A DNA stretch of 64,000 bases from Conchocele bisecta. Its lineage: Eukaryota > Mollusca > Bivalvia > Lucinida > Thyasiridae. The notes beneath the pieces were generated by a model, which saw only the letters and a program-made list of their open reading frames with translations, was not told where the DNA came from and ran no database searches. This document shows positions 13,401 to 22,059 of this stretch, one piece after another. Location of the stretch: NCBI GenBank assembly GCA_029237695.1, contig CM055265.1, positions 79,478,447-79,542,446 of the forward strand, in the 5' to 3' direction. Positions within the stretch are counted from its first letter, which is position 1. Each line of letters opens with the position of its first letter. A program made the translations under genes and the position numbers.

Positions 13401-16400
13401 TACGTACAATTTACCGATAAGTGTATTTCGAATGTAATGGATTAACATTATTTCACAGGAATTATTTCTCTACTAAACATATAGCCCACATGGTCCTTTA
13501 TGTCATACATTTTATGTCATTTCTGTGGTGTGTGATCACATGGTCTTTGTTCTGGTTTTGCGTCCTGTGAATAGTTATTTCTGAGTAATACAAAATTATC
13601 GCTTTCCTATATAATTAATTAAATAGTCAGTTGGAATTTTCAAACAGTGCAGATGTACAGGAACTGTAAAATCAACAAAAGACAAGTCCATGTGAGCTAT
13701 TTAGGGGTGAAAAAATAAAGCTCTGTGACCTTGACCTCTGTCTATGTCCTTACTTCTGTCTATGACCTTGCCTTACGAGCCTTACCTCGTGGAAAAGGTC
13801 CCCGGTGTAGGGAGATATCATGTTGTCAGACAGCGATACGCCCTCCATCGCTGTAAGTGACAGCAGAATGATATTACAAACAAACATTAACCCTTTCCCT
13901 GATAGCGACGACTTTTCACGCCTCTGCAGAAGATGTCTTTTGAAAACATTGTGGGAAAAGGAGAAATTGCTTGTAACAAGCAATTTCTCCTTTTCCCACA
14001 ATGTTTTCTACTCTATCAGATAATTTAACCAGCATTTGACCCAGCATTTCATTCTTTTATTCAGATGTTTTGGATTTGGATGAGTCAAAATATCGCAAAA
14101 TAGGGAAAGGGTTAAGGGCAGTGATTACAGAATGTATTCAAAAAAGTAAAAGTGAATAGCTGCGGTCATATAGAGCAGTGGTGTGAACAGAAAATTGAGC
14201 AAAAAAAAGAGGAAACCCATACCCCCAGTGCTCCAGATAAGCTGCGTATTTGCTTAAATACCCAATTAAAATTGCCACAAACCGAATTGAAATCAGAAGT
14301 AGCGAGTATCAAAAAGCAATAAAAATGTAATGTTTTGGTACCTTTATCATGCTGCAGAAAACAATAAACAGACCACAAATATAGCATATTTTTCTTATTT
14401 TCCATGAAAACACATCTTGGTATTTCATGAAATACCAAGACATGTTTTCATTTCGAAGCAAACTATTCAATAATTGCAGTCTGTTGATGTGTAAACAGTA
14501 GTGTGATTTTATTTTACCCTATTAAAATTTTGAAATACCCAATGGCTTCAGAAATGATGGGATAACAATACTCAATTACTAATTCCTTATCTGGAGCCCT
14601 GACCCCCTCCAATATTTTAGCATTTTTGAGCAGTTTGAACACAATTCAGCAACTTCGATTTTTTTTTAATTTCTAAATCTCTAAAATGATGAAAATTCAC
14701 ATCCTGATAGAGACGTGACCATAGTTTAAAGTCTCATCCGACAGACCAGTGGGATGGAAATACGATGTAAGTATTTCTAACGCCTAGGGTGAGGATTGAA
14801 CTCACAGCCACGGCCCATCCCTGGTATTGCAACAAACATTAAGGGCATTATATGTATACTGTTCCACACTTGAAATCAGAGTTTGATTGGTTGAGGTTTA
14901 TTTCGAAAACAAATGAACAAATTGGAGAATATGTTCACCCTTAGAAAGAGTGGAACGAAAAAAAAAATTCATCAACATTGCAAAGGAGGGAGAAATTTTC
15001 ATTTTTTTTTAAATTTATTAATTTTTATTATACTGAATTTATTACATTATCACAGTCATTTAATGGCTGTGATAATGTAATAAATTCAGTATAATAATTC
15101 TGCATACTTTTAATCATGAAATATATGCATTTGTTAGTTCTATATGAAATAATGCATTTCAGGAAAAATAAATGATTACTCCCTCAAAGTATACTTTGCT
15201 AGTAAAATATACTTTGCAATGTTAATGAAATAGGCCCCTGGTGTTGTTTTACATTTTACATTATTATACTGAATTTATTACATTATCACAGCCATTCTCG
15301 ATAAGAACATGGTTGACAACACTTTAGAATCATTTTTCATTGGAAATGATTCTAAAGTGTTGTCAGGTATGTTTTTTTAAACTGACTTAGCAATCCATGT
15401 ACATTTGTAAATTTACGATATGGTAATTAATGGAATATGCTAGTTTCACAAAACTGACATTTATTGTGTTTGAAAAAAAATAGCATCTAGAAAATGATGT
15501 ATGCAAGACACAGATGCTGTCCGCTGTGGTAGCTTCTCCTAAACTGGCTACCAGCCTGATATATAAGATCACAGGGCTCCAGATAAGGTGCGTATTGGCA
15601 TATTTACGCAATTATTTTAGCTAAATACGCATTGATTATCAAAAGTGAGAGAGAGTACAAAATACGCAGAGCAATGTGAAAATACGTATTGATTTTCAAA
15701 TTGAGTAGTGAAAATACTGTCATAAAGTTGAAAATTCACTTAGTGTTTGCTTTTTGCAGCTCAATTTTAAAGTGAATGTTTAAATTTGTTATTATTTTTT
15801 TTCATTTGTTCCCTATTTAGCAATGAAGAAAAAATCAATAATCCATTTGTAAAAGTAAAATACGCAATGATTTTGAAATCAGGGGGTATAGTACGCTTTA
15901 GACACAAAGTTTATCTGGAGCTCTGAAATCACCTTTTTTGCTAGCTGCACATTTTACGCTTTATAGGCAACAGGTTGCACTGTATCGTTACACAACAGTC
16001 AACGTGGAATATTTGTGTAATAGCATTTACATTCCGCGCACAAACATATAGAACAAATCTGCAGGGTGTTGACATTCATACTTCACTATATTGTTGTCGA
16101 GAGAAATTTCATACAATATGATACAAAAATATTAACACAAACTCACCTAATAAAGTGTGTATTAGCAAATTAGGAAAATTATTAGATCACTCTCCACGAA
16201 GTATAAAGTAAGCAAAGAACACTTCAAATGTAAATTTGGAAATACTCCGTCATTATAGGAATGAATGGCCTTTTTGTGGAATTTATCGGGGTATAAACTT
16301 GGAAAAGTCGCGGGAATACTGGACGGAAGGCCTCGTCCAGTATTCCCGCGACTTTTCCAAGTTTATATCCCCAATAAATTCCACAAAAACGCCATTCATT

Positions 16401-19400
16401 CCTTATAATTCCAGCATTTGAAATAAATTCATCAAGAAAATGTGTTTATTTTCCGTTTTCTTAAGAATTATTTTAACTGCGCCTGACGGTTACGGAAAGT
16501 AGTTCGGCATGGGAGTTTACTGGGATATAAATTTTGGACAGAGACTTGCTACGGACCAATCAAATGTTAGGGAATTGTGTAAATATTTTTGTGCTGAAAT
16601 TATAATGTAATGAAATGTAATTAAAATTATGTACTCATAACTACTTTTTTTGCATGTATGGCGTGCTACAGAGTATGAAGAGGATGGGCCGAAAACTGTA
16701 GACATGCAAGAAATGTAATATTCAGAGTAAAAAAGGGGCATAACTCTGGATGAATCAGCTTACATTTTACATTATGAACTCCAGCACTTGATGGTTGTGA
16801 TTATTATGAAGTGTGGATTGGCTGTAACTATAAAAGTAGTTTACTGGACAACTAATGTGTGAAGGACAGACCGACGGACAGATAGGTGCAAATTATCATT
16901 TCCTCCGATTGTCGTCCAAATGCGTCATAATTAACAGCAAAGTGTGAATCAGATTCGATTCGCTACTCCGCTGGGGAAGGCTATGGACGGCAATCTGATA
17001 CGGAACATATGATGCGATGGTGCCGGCATGATGCAGATTTGCCGGCCTGATATAGAGCTGTGAATTATATTTTGTTCAAAGTGACATACTGATGATGCAT
17101 AGTCCAAGTTCATGTATTCAGGTAATCATATCTGTAATTTTCTGTTGCAAAATAAATGTAATGTTCGATGTGGTGTTGAGACATGATCGCCCGGTTAGCT
17201 CAGTTGGTAAGAGTGCCGTGCTAGTGTTACGGGGGTCGTGGGTTCAAACCCCACATCGGGCAACACTTTTTCCCCTTAGAAATACTTCAATGGTGTCAGA
17301 AGTAAACAGGATTGTGCCTGGGTGTACTTTGGGTCGCAGGCTATACTCCTCATGAAGCTGTGAGGTTGATGCCTGGCTCCCAAATATTAGGGATGTCGGA
17401 GTTTTCCCCGATTTACGGTTTGCCTTCTGACCCAATGTTAAATTTGGCCGTTTTCAAAGTCGATTTTTTATCAATATTGGACGATTTAGTTAATAAAAAA
17501 CATACACGCACATTGTGTAATGTATATTTTATGATTTACGATGTTGTTTTTTTAAATATGTAACATGTGGGTGACTTTTAATCGATAAATTCTAATCACT
17601 TGCACGGTCACTTTTTTTGTGGACGCTGCCATTTTGAAAAATCACGTGATAGGTGGTGTGGCTTAATTTTGATAACGCGATCATTTCTTGATGGATATTT
17701 AATTTAGGCATGTCAACGGAAAGAAAAAAAGCACCCTCTACACGATTCTGTTGTCTGCTGTTGAAATTTCTGAGAGGAAAATAGTGTTTTTGGTGCTAGA
17801 AAGAGGTAAATATTTGAACAGTGATTTTTGTAGGAACCTCTGGATTCAACATCCTAGGACATCGACAGTTTCTTTAACAATCATTAATGTGCCCAAAAAA
17901 CACTTTATTGAACCGTTTGGCTTGTGCGCACTCTGTGGCAAACCTTTTTAGTAACCTTATATCAAACCGGAAGTTCGGAACACGAGCCGTGGTATGGGTT
18001 TTCGCGACCATTTTATTTTCACTTCGGTCTTCCACATCGAAAAAGCCAGCGTTACAGTTGAGCTGGCCGTTTTTGGTGTAAAATTAAAGTGCAAAATTGT
18101 TGTTTAATGATGCCTCTGTGTGTTTGTGGTTCCTTGTAGATTCACTTTGAATATATGTTCAACAATTCAAAAAAAATAAAAAATTCAACTCAAATCACAA
18201 TATCAATCAAATTGAGCTGAATCATTATCATGATTATTATTGAGTATTGTGTATTTAGCGATCTTTTTTTTTTTGAGACACTAGACTGTCAATCCTCCCT
18301 ACCCAAGCGCCCTCCCGCCCTCACCACTGCCCCACCTCTTTCTGTGGGCATTTTTTTTTATTATTTGAAAAGCGTCTGGAGGCCAATTAATTATGCAATA
18401 TAACTAATTGATCTATTTTGTATTCAAGAAAAATGTCTGATTTTTCTACAGCGGTGGCGGGTGGGGGTGGGGGGATTTATATTATATATTTGTACAGCGC
18501 CGGCGGTGGCGGGTGGGGCAGCTTCCTATTCTTCCTTTCTCCAACAGGCACAAATAGATGTAGGTAGAACTTTACAGCTAAAATAGTTAAATATTTAAAC
18601 ACAGCATACTTCTGAACAACTACCACATATCCATGCTGCCCTTAATATGACCTTCACCTTTTGGCGTTCACAACTTTGAATTTTTTCACACGTTAAGAAG
18701 TTCGGCAGAGTTGTTCATTTCTTCGTGGGTAACCGGTGGGGTATTTAACGATCGGGATTCTTCCTTACCGGAATCCGACCGGAGACCTAGTTTGGCCCTC
18801 ATGTACGTCTTTGGTTTTCTTGTATGTGAGAGTTGTACCCCTTATCTGAGTATGATTAATCGTAATCGAACCTGTTGGCCTGACCATATATGACCATATA
18901 TAGCTGCTTGATAGGCCGTTAATCACCAACAAACTGTCATAACTTCTATATCATTTGAACATAAACAGTTCAACACAGCATACCTGTGGACAAATGCCAC
19001 ACATCCATGCTGCCATTTTTATGACCTTGACCGTCACAACTTTTTCACACATTAAGAAATTTGCCAAGTTTCTCATTTCTGTCATCACTTCTATTTCCCT
19101 TGATGGATTACTTTAATATGTTAATACATCGTACATGTGGACAAATGCCATACATCCATGCTGGCCTTAATATGGCTTTGACCTTTTGACCTTCACAAAT
19201 ACGCTTGTGAATACGTATCACTTGGTTAATTAACTTGTGACACAGTTTCTCCAATCTGCCACCATGGGCATTTGTGTGCCGACAAGCCACATTTTCTTGT
19301 TCCTCTGCAGCCACATGTCAGATCAAATTATTTTAGTGTTTATCATACTACTTTTGTGGTTGGGCTAAGTGACTGGTGTGGAATGGACCTAGCACCAGGA

Positions 19401-20736
19401 TAGGATATTCTAATTTCACGGCTGAATATTGATTTTTCTGTAAATATTCAGTTCTGGTTTTGGGAATTTCTCTCATTATGGACACATTAAATACGGGATA
19501 GACCCGTTGGCCAAGCCTTAAATGACCTTAGCTGTTGATATGCCGTTAAACACAAATTATCAATCAATCTGTGTACGAGAGCCACTGTTGACTAATTGTT
19601 GGTTAATTAAATGAGAGCGCACTATCTTAGTTAATCTCACCGCCGACCTTGTATTTTGGATACCGGTAGATAAAAAGTTTTTGTAATTCGGTCCATTCAT
19701 TAGTTCGGCCATAAATATTCAGTTTGTGAATAACTAGTAATATTTAAATAAAAAAATGTTATAAACACACCAAACAGCTCTATTCATTAACACATTATAA
19801 TCTTGACATGAACATCTTTGTGCAAAAAATAATTGAGCTACTTACTATCAAGTGGTGCATGTATATTATCCGGTTTAAGGTCTCTGCACAAAAAACATTG
19901 CTTTTTTTCCCCCAAATTTGAAAATTTGAATAACTCCTAAACCAATCAAGATATCTTGATGAAACAACTTTCATTGTTTTGCATTCTTTAATACCTTTAA
20001 TTTGATACCAAACACTCCATACTGCACACTTTTTCGGAACAAATATCTGCTAAATTAAAAAAACAATTTATTTTTGTTCACAATTTTTTTTATTTCTCGA
20101 AATTAAAAATTGAATAACTTCTTAACCAATCAAGATATCTTGATGAAACAACTTCCATTGTTTTGCATTCTTCAATACCTTTAAATGGATACCAAACACT
20201 CCATTCTACACATTTAAAAAATCTTTAAATACAAAGTTGGCAGAAAATGGTCAGAAAATTTCCGAAGTTCTCCAATTTCAAAATAACTAATGAAGATATC
20301 TTGATGAAATAACTTGCATTGCACAACTACATTCCTCAGCTTTAATTTGATACCAAACAATCCATAAAAATCTCTATTTTTGAAAAAACTCCGACATCCC
20401 TACAAATATAAGAAGGGGAGGAGTGTAGTGTTCGATGTGGTGTTGAGAAATGATCGCCCGGTTAGCTCAGTTGGTAAGAGCGCCGTGCTAGTGTTACGGG
20501 GGTCGTGGGTTCAAACCCCACATCGGACGACACTTTTTCCCCTTAGAAATACTTCCTAAACCGCGAAAACGGACGACACTGCAGATTATGATAAAATCAC
20601 CTCTTTCAAAAGATGTCAGTGGATTGGAAATTTCTGGACGCAATGCAAGCCATTCTACTACTGAAGTTCGGAACAATGACAGACGCAGACACACCCCAGC
20701 AGCAAAACAAATCGCAAGTGCAGCCGGAGATGCCAT
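4246..20736 (-). CDS. PIGU: PIG-U, GPI transamidase subunit, 5' half (six exons)
   Basis: PIG-U is a multi-pass ER membrane subunit of the GPI transamidase (with PIG-K, PIG-T, PIG-S and GPAA1), which attaches GPI anchors to proteins. Exons on the minus strand are 20736-20601, 13850-13786, 13181-13110, 8137-8075, 4893-4790 and 4346-4246, giving 180 residues. Family features: LFRTSVVEWL then NPLTSFER, EGVSLSDN, SPYTGDLFHETP, and FLNPYSICVCLGKST. These align in order with the first ~175 of about 435 residues of human PIG-U. All junctions are GT-AG with matching phases (1,0,0,0,2,1). The last exon ends at a strong donor (CAAG|GTATGT), so more exons are expected, yet none is visible between it and the window's left edge, where the opposite-strand transporter lies. 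Introns are filled with MITEs, a large tandem array and a 3-kb element. Confidence 0.93.
4378..4435 (+). repeat. (TTGA)n microsatellite
   Basis: About 14 uninterrupted TTGA units, in the intron between PIG-U exon 6 and exon 5. Confidence 0.95.
4433..4597 (+). mobile_element. TTAA-ended hairpin MITE, GTGACCAC family
   Basis: TTAACCCATTACATTCGG end, then a palindrome (GTTGTGACCACTCATTTGAA / GGTTCAAATGGTGGTCACGA). Relatives at 13290-13445 (inverted), 53383-53526 and 53708-53851. Confidence 0.65.
4790..4893 (-). CDS. PIGU: PIG-U exon 5
   Basis: Acceptor TTTTGCTCCCAATCAG, donor GCCAC|GTAAGT. Encodes LKQQVGDVKDYATGVEKIIL and KKDDVDNIQLAIVAT, the hydrophilic loop before the next membrane segment. 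Phase 0 in, phase 2 out. Confidence 0.88.
4985..5216 (+). mobile_element. Family J MITE, TTAA ends
   Basis: TTAACCCTTTCAACACTGAC to GGGTGAAAGGGTTAA with an inner inverted pair (GTGCAGATCCAGATGAGCCG / CATCAGGATCTGCAC). It shares its last TTAA with the next element, a back-to-back insertion. Confidence 0.75.
5213..5426. mobile_element. Palindromic TTAA MITE (family P), copy 1
   Basis: Ends TTAACCCTT and AAAGGGTTAA, inner TTGCCGTCTGCTG / CAGCAGACGACAA, and a near-perfect central palindrome (TTTGACAGCACATGAGAATC). TTAA plus CCCT ends suggest piggyBac mobilisation. Confidence 0.75.
5463..6246. mobile_element. TIR element carrying a hairpin and a (GGAC)n minisatellite
   Basis: Termini GGCTCCAGTTAAGGTGCGTA and its inverse at 6222-6246 enclose a hairpin (5515-5590), three (GGAC)n runs and two copies, 231 bases apart (5741 and 5972), of a block containing CTTACATTTCGGACCTTAGG. 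GAGGG flanks both ends. The 185-codon open frame over it is an artefact of the 4-base repeat. Confidence 0.75.
6346..6551. mobile_element. Family H inverted-repeat MITE, copy 2
   Basis: GACCGTGACTGCAGAAATGG to CCAATCACAGCCACAC, with the inner GATCAGACTG / CAGGCTGATCTGGATC pair. Confidence 0.75.
6841..7196 (+). mobile_element. Hairpin-ended MITE, family D, copy 2
   Basis: Matches 1067-1422 over its whole length with few differences. The two arms pair from 7040 to 7196. Between PIG-U exons 5 and 4. Confidence 0.8.
7486..7981 (+). mobile_element. Family J MITE split by a SINE
   Basis: TTAACCCTTTCAACACCACA to GGGTGAAAGGGTTAA; colinear with 4985-5216 once the SINE at 7683-7918 and one flanking repeat are set aside. 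A further fragment of the family lies just left (7375-7480). Confidence 0.8.
7683..7918 (+). mobile_element. tRNA-derived SINE inserted in a TTAA-ended MITE
   Basis: Starts with a tRNA-like head: A box TTAGCTCAGTAGG and B box GGGTTTGATTCCC. The body contains TGTGTCTTTGGGCAAGACA. It is bracketed by a 20-base direct repeat (7663-7682 and 7919-7938, 18 of 20 identical), as left by LINE-driven retroposition. The host repeat continues on both sides (7486-7981). Confidence 0.8.
8075..8137 (-). CDS. PIGU: PIG-U exon 4
   Basis: Acceptor CCCATTTATTTCCAG, donor TACTTG|GTAAGT. Encodes AVDILSGIILVKLGKHFSRY and L, a transmembrane segment. 63 bases, phase 0 at both ends. It sits about 5 kb from exon 3 across the tandem array. 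Confidence 0.88.
8159..8345 (-). mobile_element. Family C MITE, truncated
   Basis: Starts CAGAGCTCCAAATAAGC and carries GTATCGTACCCCCTGATTTC, as in 15572-15925 and 42245-42599, but stops at about half length. It begins about 20 bases beyond the acceptor of PIG-U exon 4. Confidence 0.65.
8364..11724 (+). repeat. Higher-order tandem repeat, three ~1.1-kb units
   Basis: The sequence AACAAGAAACGAGGCAAAGC starts each unit at 8364, 9473 and 10633. Each unit has a head with (GGAC/GTAC)n, then one to three ~150-base blocks (AAACACCCATGTGAAGT, GCAGTTGCAGAGATATAGTA), then two to four ~190-base blocks (CTAAGTCGACTGCGCGGAAA, GTTTGGTGGTCCTAGGTGGT). Short ORFs inside are repeat artefacts. It lies in PIG-U intron 3. 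A fragment of the head also occurs at about 2768-2876. Confidence 0.88.
11725..12108. mobile_element. Family C MITE fragment with flanking sequence
   Basis: 11805-12006 matches half of family C inverted (AATACGCACCTTATCTGGAG at the right end; TTGAGCTGCAAAAGG hairpin). A G/C-rich CCGCCCGCC patch lies at 11733-11755. Confidence 0.6.
12109..12330. mobile_element. Possible pogo/Tigger-type MITE
   Basis: ACAGTGAAACCTCTCGAAAC at the left and GAGAGGTTTAACTGTA at 12163-12178, with a further TGTCTGGTTTAGAGAGATTC near 12304. Such ends are usual for pogo-like elements with TA targets. Confidence 0.45.
12475..12866 (-). mobile_element. Family B MITE, copy 1 (inverted)
   Basis: Ends CCTCCAGATAAGGAATAAG and CAGCTTATCTGGAGCTCTG, with a central palindrome around TTGTCTCCTTGGAGACAATT. 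Matches 14226-14601, 43155-43525 and 52101-52496. Confidence 0.75.
12890..13040. repeat. Inverted repeat next to PIG-U exon 3
   Basis: GGATAGCGGAAATAATACAC and GTGTATTATTTCCCGCTATT are inverted partners about 80 bases apart. A related half occurs at 33500-33550. Confidence 0.6.
13110..13181 (-). CDS. PIGU: PIG-U exon 3
   Basis: Acceptor TTTGCTTTCTTTCCAG, donor TTTGTG|GTAAGT. Encodes TPCMLRFLSFVTKLLPNRVH then YVFV, a membrane segment following FHE in the family. 72 bases, phase 0 at both ends. Confidence 0.9.
13290..13445 (-). mobile_element. TTAA hairpin MITE, GTGACCAC family (inverted)
   Basis: Palindrome GTTGTGACCACCATTTGAAC / GTTCAAATGAGTGGTCACAA followed by a tail ending GTAATGGATTAA. 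Inverted relative of 4433-4597. Confidence 0.7.
13786..13850 (-). CDS. PIGU: PIG-U exon 2
   Basis: Acceptor GTCACTTACAG, donor CACGAG|GTAAGG. Encodes (A)MEGVSLSDNMISPYTGDLFH and E, the lumenal signature of PIG-U (human has EGLSLLDLGVSPYSGAVFHE). Phase 1 in, phase 0 out. Confidence 0.93.
13887..14115. mobile_element. TTAA palindromic MITE with a different core
   Basis: TTAACCCTTTCCCTG to AGGGAAAGGGTTAA, central palindrome GAGAAATTGCTTGTAACAAG in ~35-base arms (ACATTGTGGGAAAAGGAG). Begins 37 bases upstream of PIG-U exon 2. Confidence 0.7.
14226..14601 (+). mobile_element. Family B MITE, copy 2
   Basis: CAGTGCTCCAGATAAGCTGC to CCTTATCTGGAGCCCTG, flanked by ACCCC on both sides. The central palindrome is CTTGGTATTTCATGAAATAC. 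Confidence 0.75.
14965..15238. mobile_element. Family E palindromic MITE, copy 1
   Basis: Perfect central palindrome 15026-15097 (TACTGAATTTATTACATTAT). The right end ATACTTTGCAATG..GAAATAGGCCCC matches 39589-39838 and 46468-46728. Confidence 0.7.
15241..15400. mobile_element. Half family E element joined to a family P core
   Basis: A half copy of the family E palindrome (15260-15290) runs straight into the family P hairpin (ACATGGTTGACAACACTTTA, 15306-15376). This looks like an insertion junction. Confidence 0.55.
15572..15925 (+). mobile_element. Family C MITE, copy 3
   Basis: CAGGGCTCCAGATAAGGTGC to TTTATCTGGAGCTCTG; flanks share ATCA. Interior AAATACGCATTGATT is inverted. Confidence 0.75.
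15926..16252. other. Intron stretch, nothing recognised
   Basis: AT-rich sequence within PIG-U intron 1; no exon or repeat end seen. Confidence 0.5.
16253..16605 (-). mobile_element. Hairpin-ended MITE, family D, copy 3 (inverted)
   Basis: Reverse complement of the copies at 1067 and 6841. The loop is shortened and the arms pair from 16253 to 16410. In PIG-U intron 1. Confidence 0.8.
16606..17188. other. Unassigned sequence left of tRNA-Thr copy 1
   Basis: Mostly unique-looking. 16930-17060 is less AT-rich but each frame is broken within 40 codons. TTCGATGTGGTGTTGAGA at 17164 starts the tRNA-bearing block that recurs at 20431. Confidence 0.5.
17189..17262 (+). tRNA. tRNA-Thr (anticodon AGT) copy 1
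   Basis: Acceptor GCCCGGT/ATCGGGC pairs throughout (one G-T), anticodon stem CCGTG/TACGG, loop CTAGTGT (anticodon AGT), T arm GTGGG/CCCAC with TTCAAAC. The D stem GCTC/GAGT has one G-T pair. CTTTTTCCCC follows. The same ~120-base block recurs at 20430-20560, so it may be a functional gene or part of a small tRNA-bearing duplication. Confidence 0.7.
18590..19215 (+). repeat. Degenerate ~110-bp repeats around a SINE fragment
   Basis: Copies of GGACAAATGCCACACATCCA and TGCTGCC..TATGACCTT occur near 18605, 18975 and 19135. The first and second are separated by a plus-strand SINE fragment (18735-18933). Confidence 0.55.
19915..20365 (+). repeat. Three ~170-bp tandem units
   Basis: Units share AATAACTCCTAAACCAATCA, AGATATCTTGATGAAA and TTTGATACCAAACACTCCAT, starting near 19915, 20098 and 20265. 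They form the subterminal part of the 3.0-kb TIR element. Confidence 0.7.
20456..20529 (+). tRNA. tRNA-Thr (AGT) copy 2, acceptor stem damaged
   Basis: Identical to copy 1 except for a repaired D stem (GAGC) and a changed 3' acceptor strand (ATCGGAC), which breaks the C2-G71 pair. Flanks on both sides match copy 1. It lies in PIG-U intron 1, about 70 bases from exon 1. Possibly a pseudogene. Confidence 0.55.
20601..20736 (-). CDS. PIGU: PIG-U exon 1 with start codon
   Basis: ATG at 20736-20734 follows ACAACAACAAT. Encodes MASPAALAICFAAGVCLRLS then LFRTSVVEWLALRPEISNPL and TSFER: a hydrophobic N-terminal helix and the conserved PLTS segment. Donor AGAG|GTGATT, phase 1. No in-frame ATG lies just upstream. 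Confidence 0.88.
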
Positions 20737-21636
20737 ATTGTTGTTGTTGTTTGTTTGTTTGGAACCCGACACAAGAGACTCGGCAGTCCGACACTTCGGC
20801 CTTAGATACCTCGGCCTGTGAGACCTCGTACCTACAATCGATCACTATATTTGAAAATAGCGACTGTATTAGACAGAGCACTACATGGACAAATCATTAA
20901 CAGCAACAGATAATGAAAAATTCCAGAGTATTAAAGCAAACTAAAGGAAACAACGATAAATAGAGACATGGCATGCTAGTATTCGACAGTATAAGAGTGT
21001 CAGGTGGTTGCCTCAGCTCTCTGGTTCGTTTTTGAAAGCCAGTCAGAAATATAAAAATTGAACATTACCAGAATGAGCATAAACCATTTATTTCTGGCGT
21101 ATATGTTGCATACATCAGACTGATTAATATATAATTATCTATTGTGTGAGGGTGGTATTTTTGTATTGGGTTTACACATAAATTTGCATTGCCCCTGAAA
21201 AGGGACCTGTTCGATCGTTCCCTGATCATGCGAAAAACTTTGAAATGTGATAGGTAGTAAAAATACCACAATTTTATGTGTGTTATTTTCTATAAGTAGG
21301 CCTATAATATCTGCAAAATGTTTGAAGTAGATAGTTTGATTAGTAATTACGCTATATGGCACTTTTTCGTAGCATGCTTTATGTGATTAACGCCAACAAT
21401 TAATGAAATATTCTCAAAAAGACGTTACGCAACTTAATCTCTGTTTCTCAAAACACAGTCGATAAATGTATTCCATACAATTCTAACATCAACACCAAAC
21501 TCAAAAATGTCAACTTGAGAATTGAAACCCACTTATGCATAGCTATTGACATTTGAACATCTATATATAGCCATCACAGAGTTCTTAATCCCATAACCTG
21601 TTTTGTCCGTCGCAAAATATATAACACCTATACTGT
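20737..21636. other. Upstream region of PIG-U, nothing else recognised
   Basis: Presumably contains the PIG-U promoter and 5' UTR; no TATA box or initiator can be assigned with confidence. No other exon is supported. Confidence 0.4.
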
Positions 21637-21945
21637 CTGTTCCACGTTTTTCTGCCGACGAACTTTTGGCTATTAAACATATTAAATGTAAAAAATATTT
21701 AAATGTAAGTACTTTTTCATCAATAACAAAAAAAGTCACCCTCCCCAAAAAAAATTGTTTCATGAAATTCCATCAAATATTGATTTTATAGCGAAAAAAC
21801 GATTTTCCTATGGGAATTTAACATGGGAGGAATAGAGGAGAAAGCGCAGGGGGGGGGGGGGGGGGGTGGAGTCAAAAAACGAAACAATTTGATTTGGAAA
21901 TTGACTCCGAAACCTGGCTGGATAGCTTGGAAATGATGTAACTAA
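21637..21945 (+). repeat. Dispersed repeat shared with 37146-37445
   Basis: CTGCCGACGAACTTTTGGCT, CATCAATAACAAAAAAAGTC and GAAAAAACGATTTTCC occur in the same order in both places. The right ends (AGCTTGGAAATGATGTAAC here) are inverted relative to each other. Includes a run of about 18 G at 21850-21867. Confidence 0.65.
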
Positions 21946-22059
21946 GAAAACAAAAGCATGTACTTTCAGCTTCATAATAACAATATTGACATACCTAATA
22001 TACAACAAAGCATATATTTTTGAAACCAGAAAGGAATGGAGATTCATAAAATGTAAACA

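Larger units (their letters stand above)
17388..20402. mobile_element. 3.0-kb DNA transposon-like element with 18-bp TIRs
   Basis: Ends TAGGGATGTCGGAGTTTT and its exact inverse (20385-20402), flanked by the 7-base direct repeat CAAATAT (17381-17387, 20403-20409). The inside has no long ORF; MSTERKKAPSTRFCC near 17710 could be a remnant protein start. It holds degenerate ~110-base repeats (18590-19215), two plus-strand SINE fragments (18735-18933, 19360-19555) and three ~170-base units near its right end. Non-autonomous or decayed; the superfamily is uncertain (hAT-like ends, but a 7-base repeat). Confidence 0.75.
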
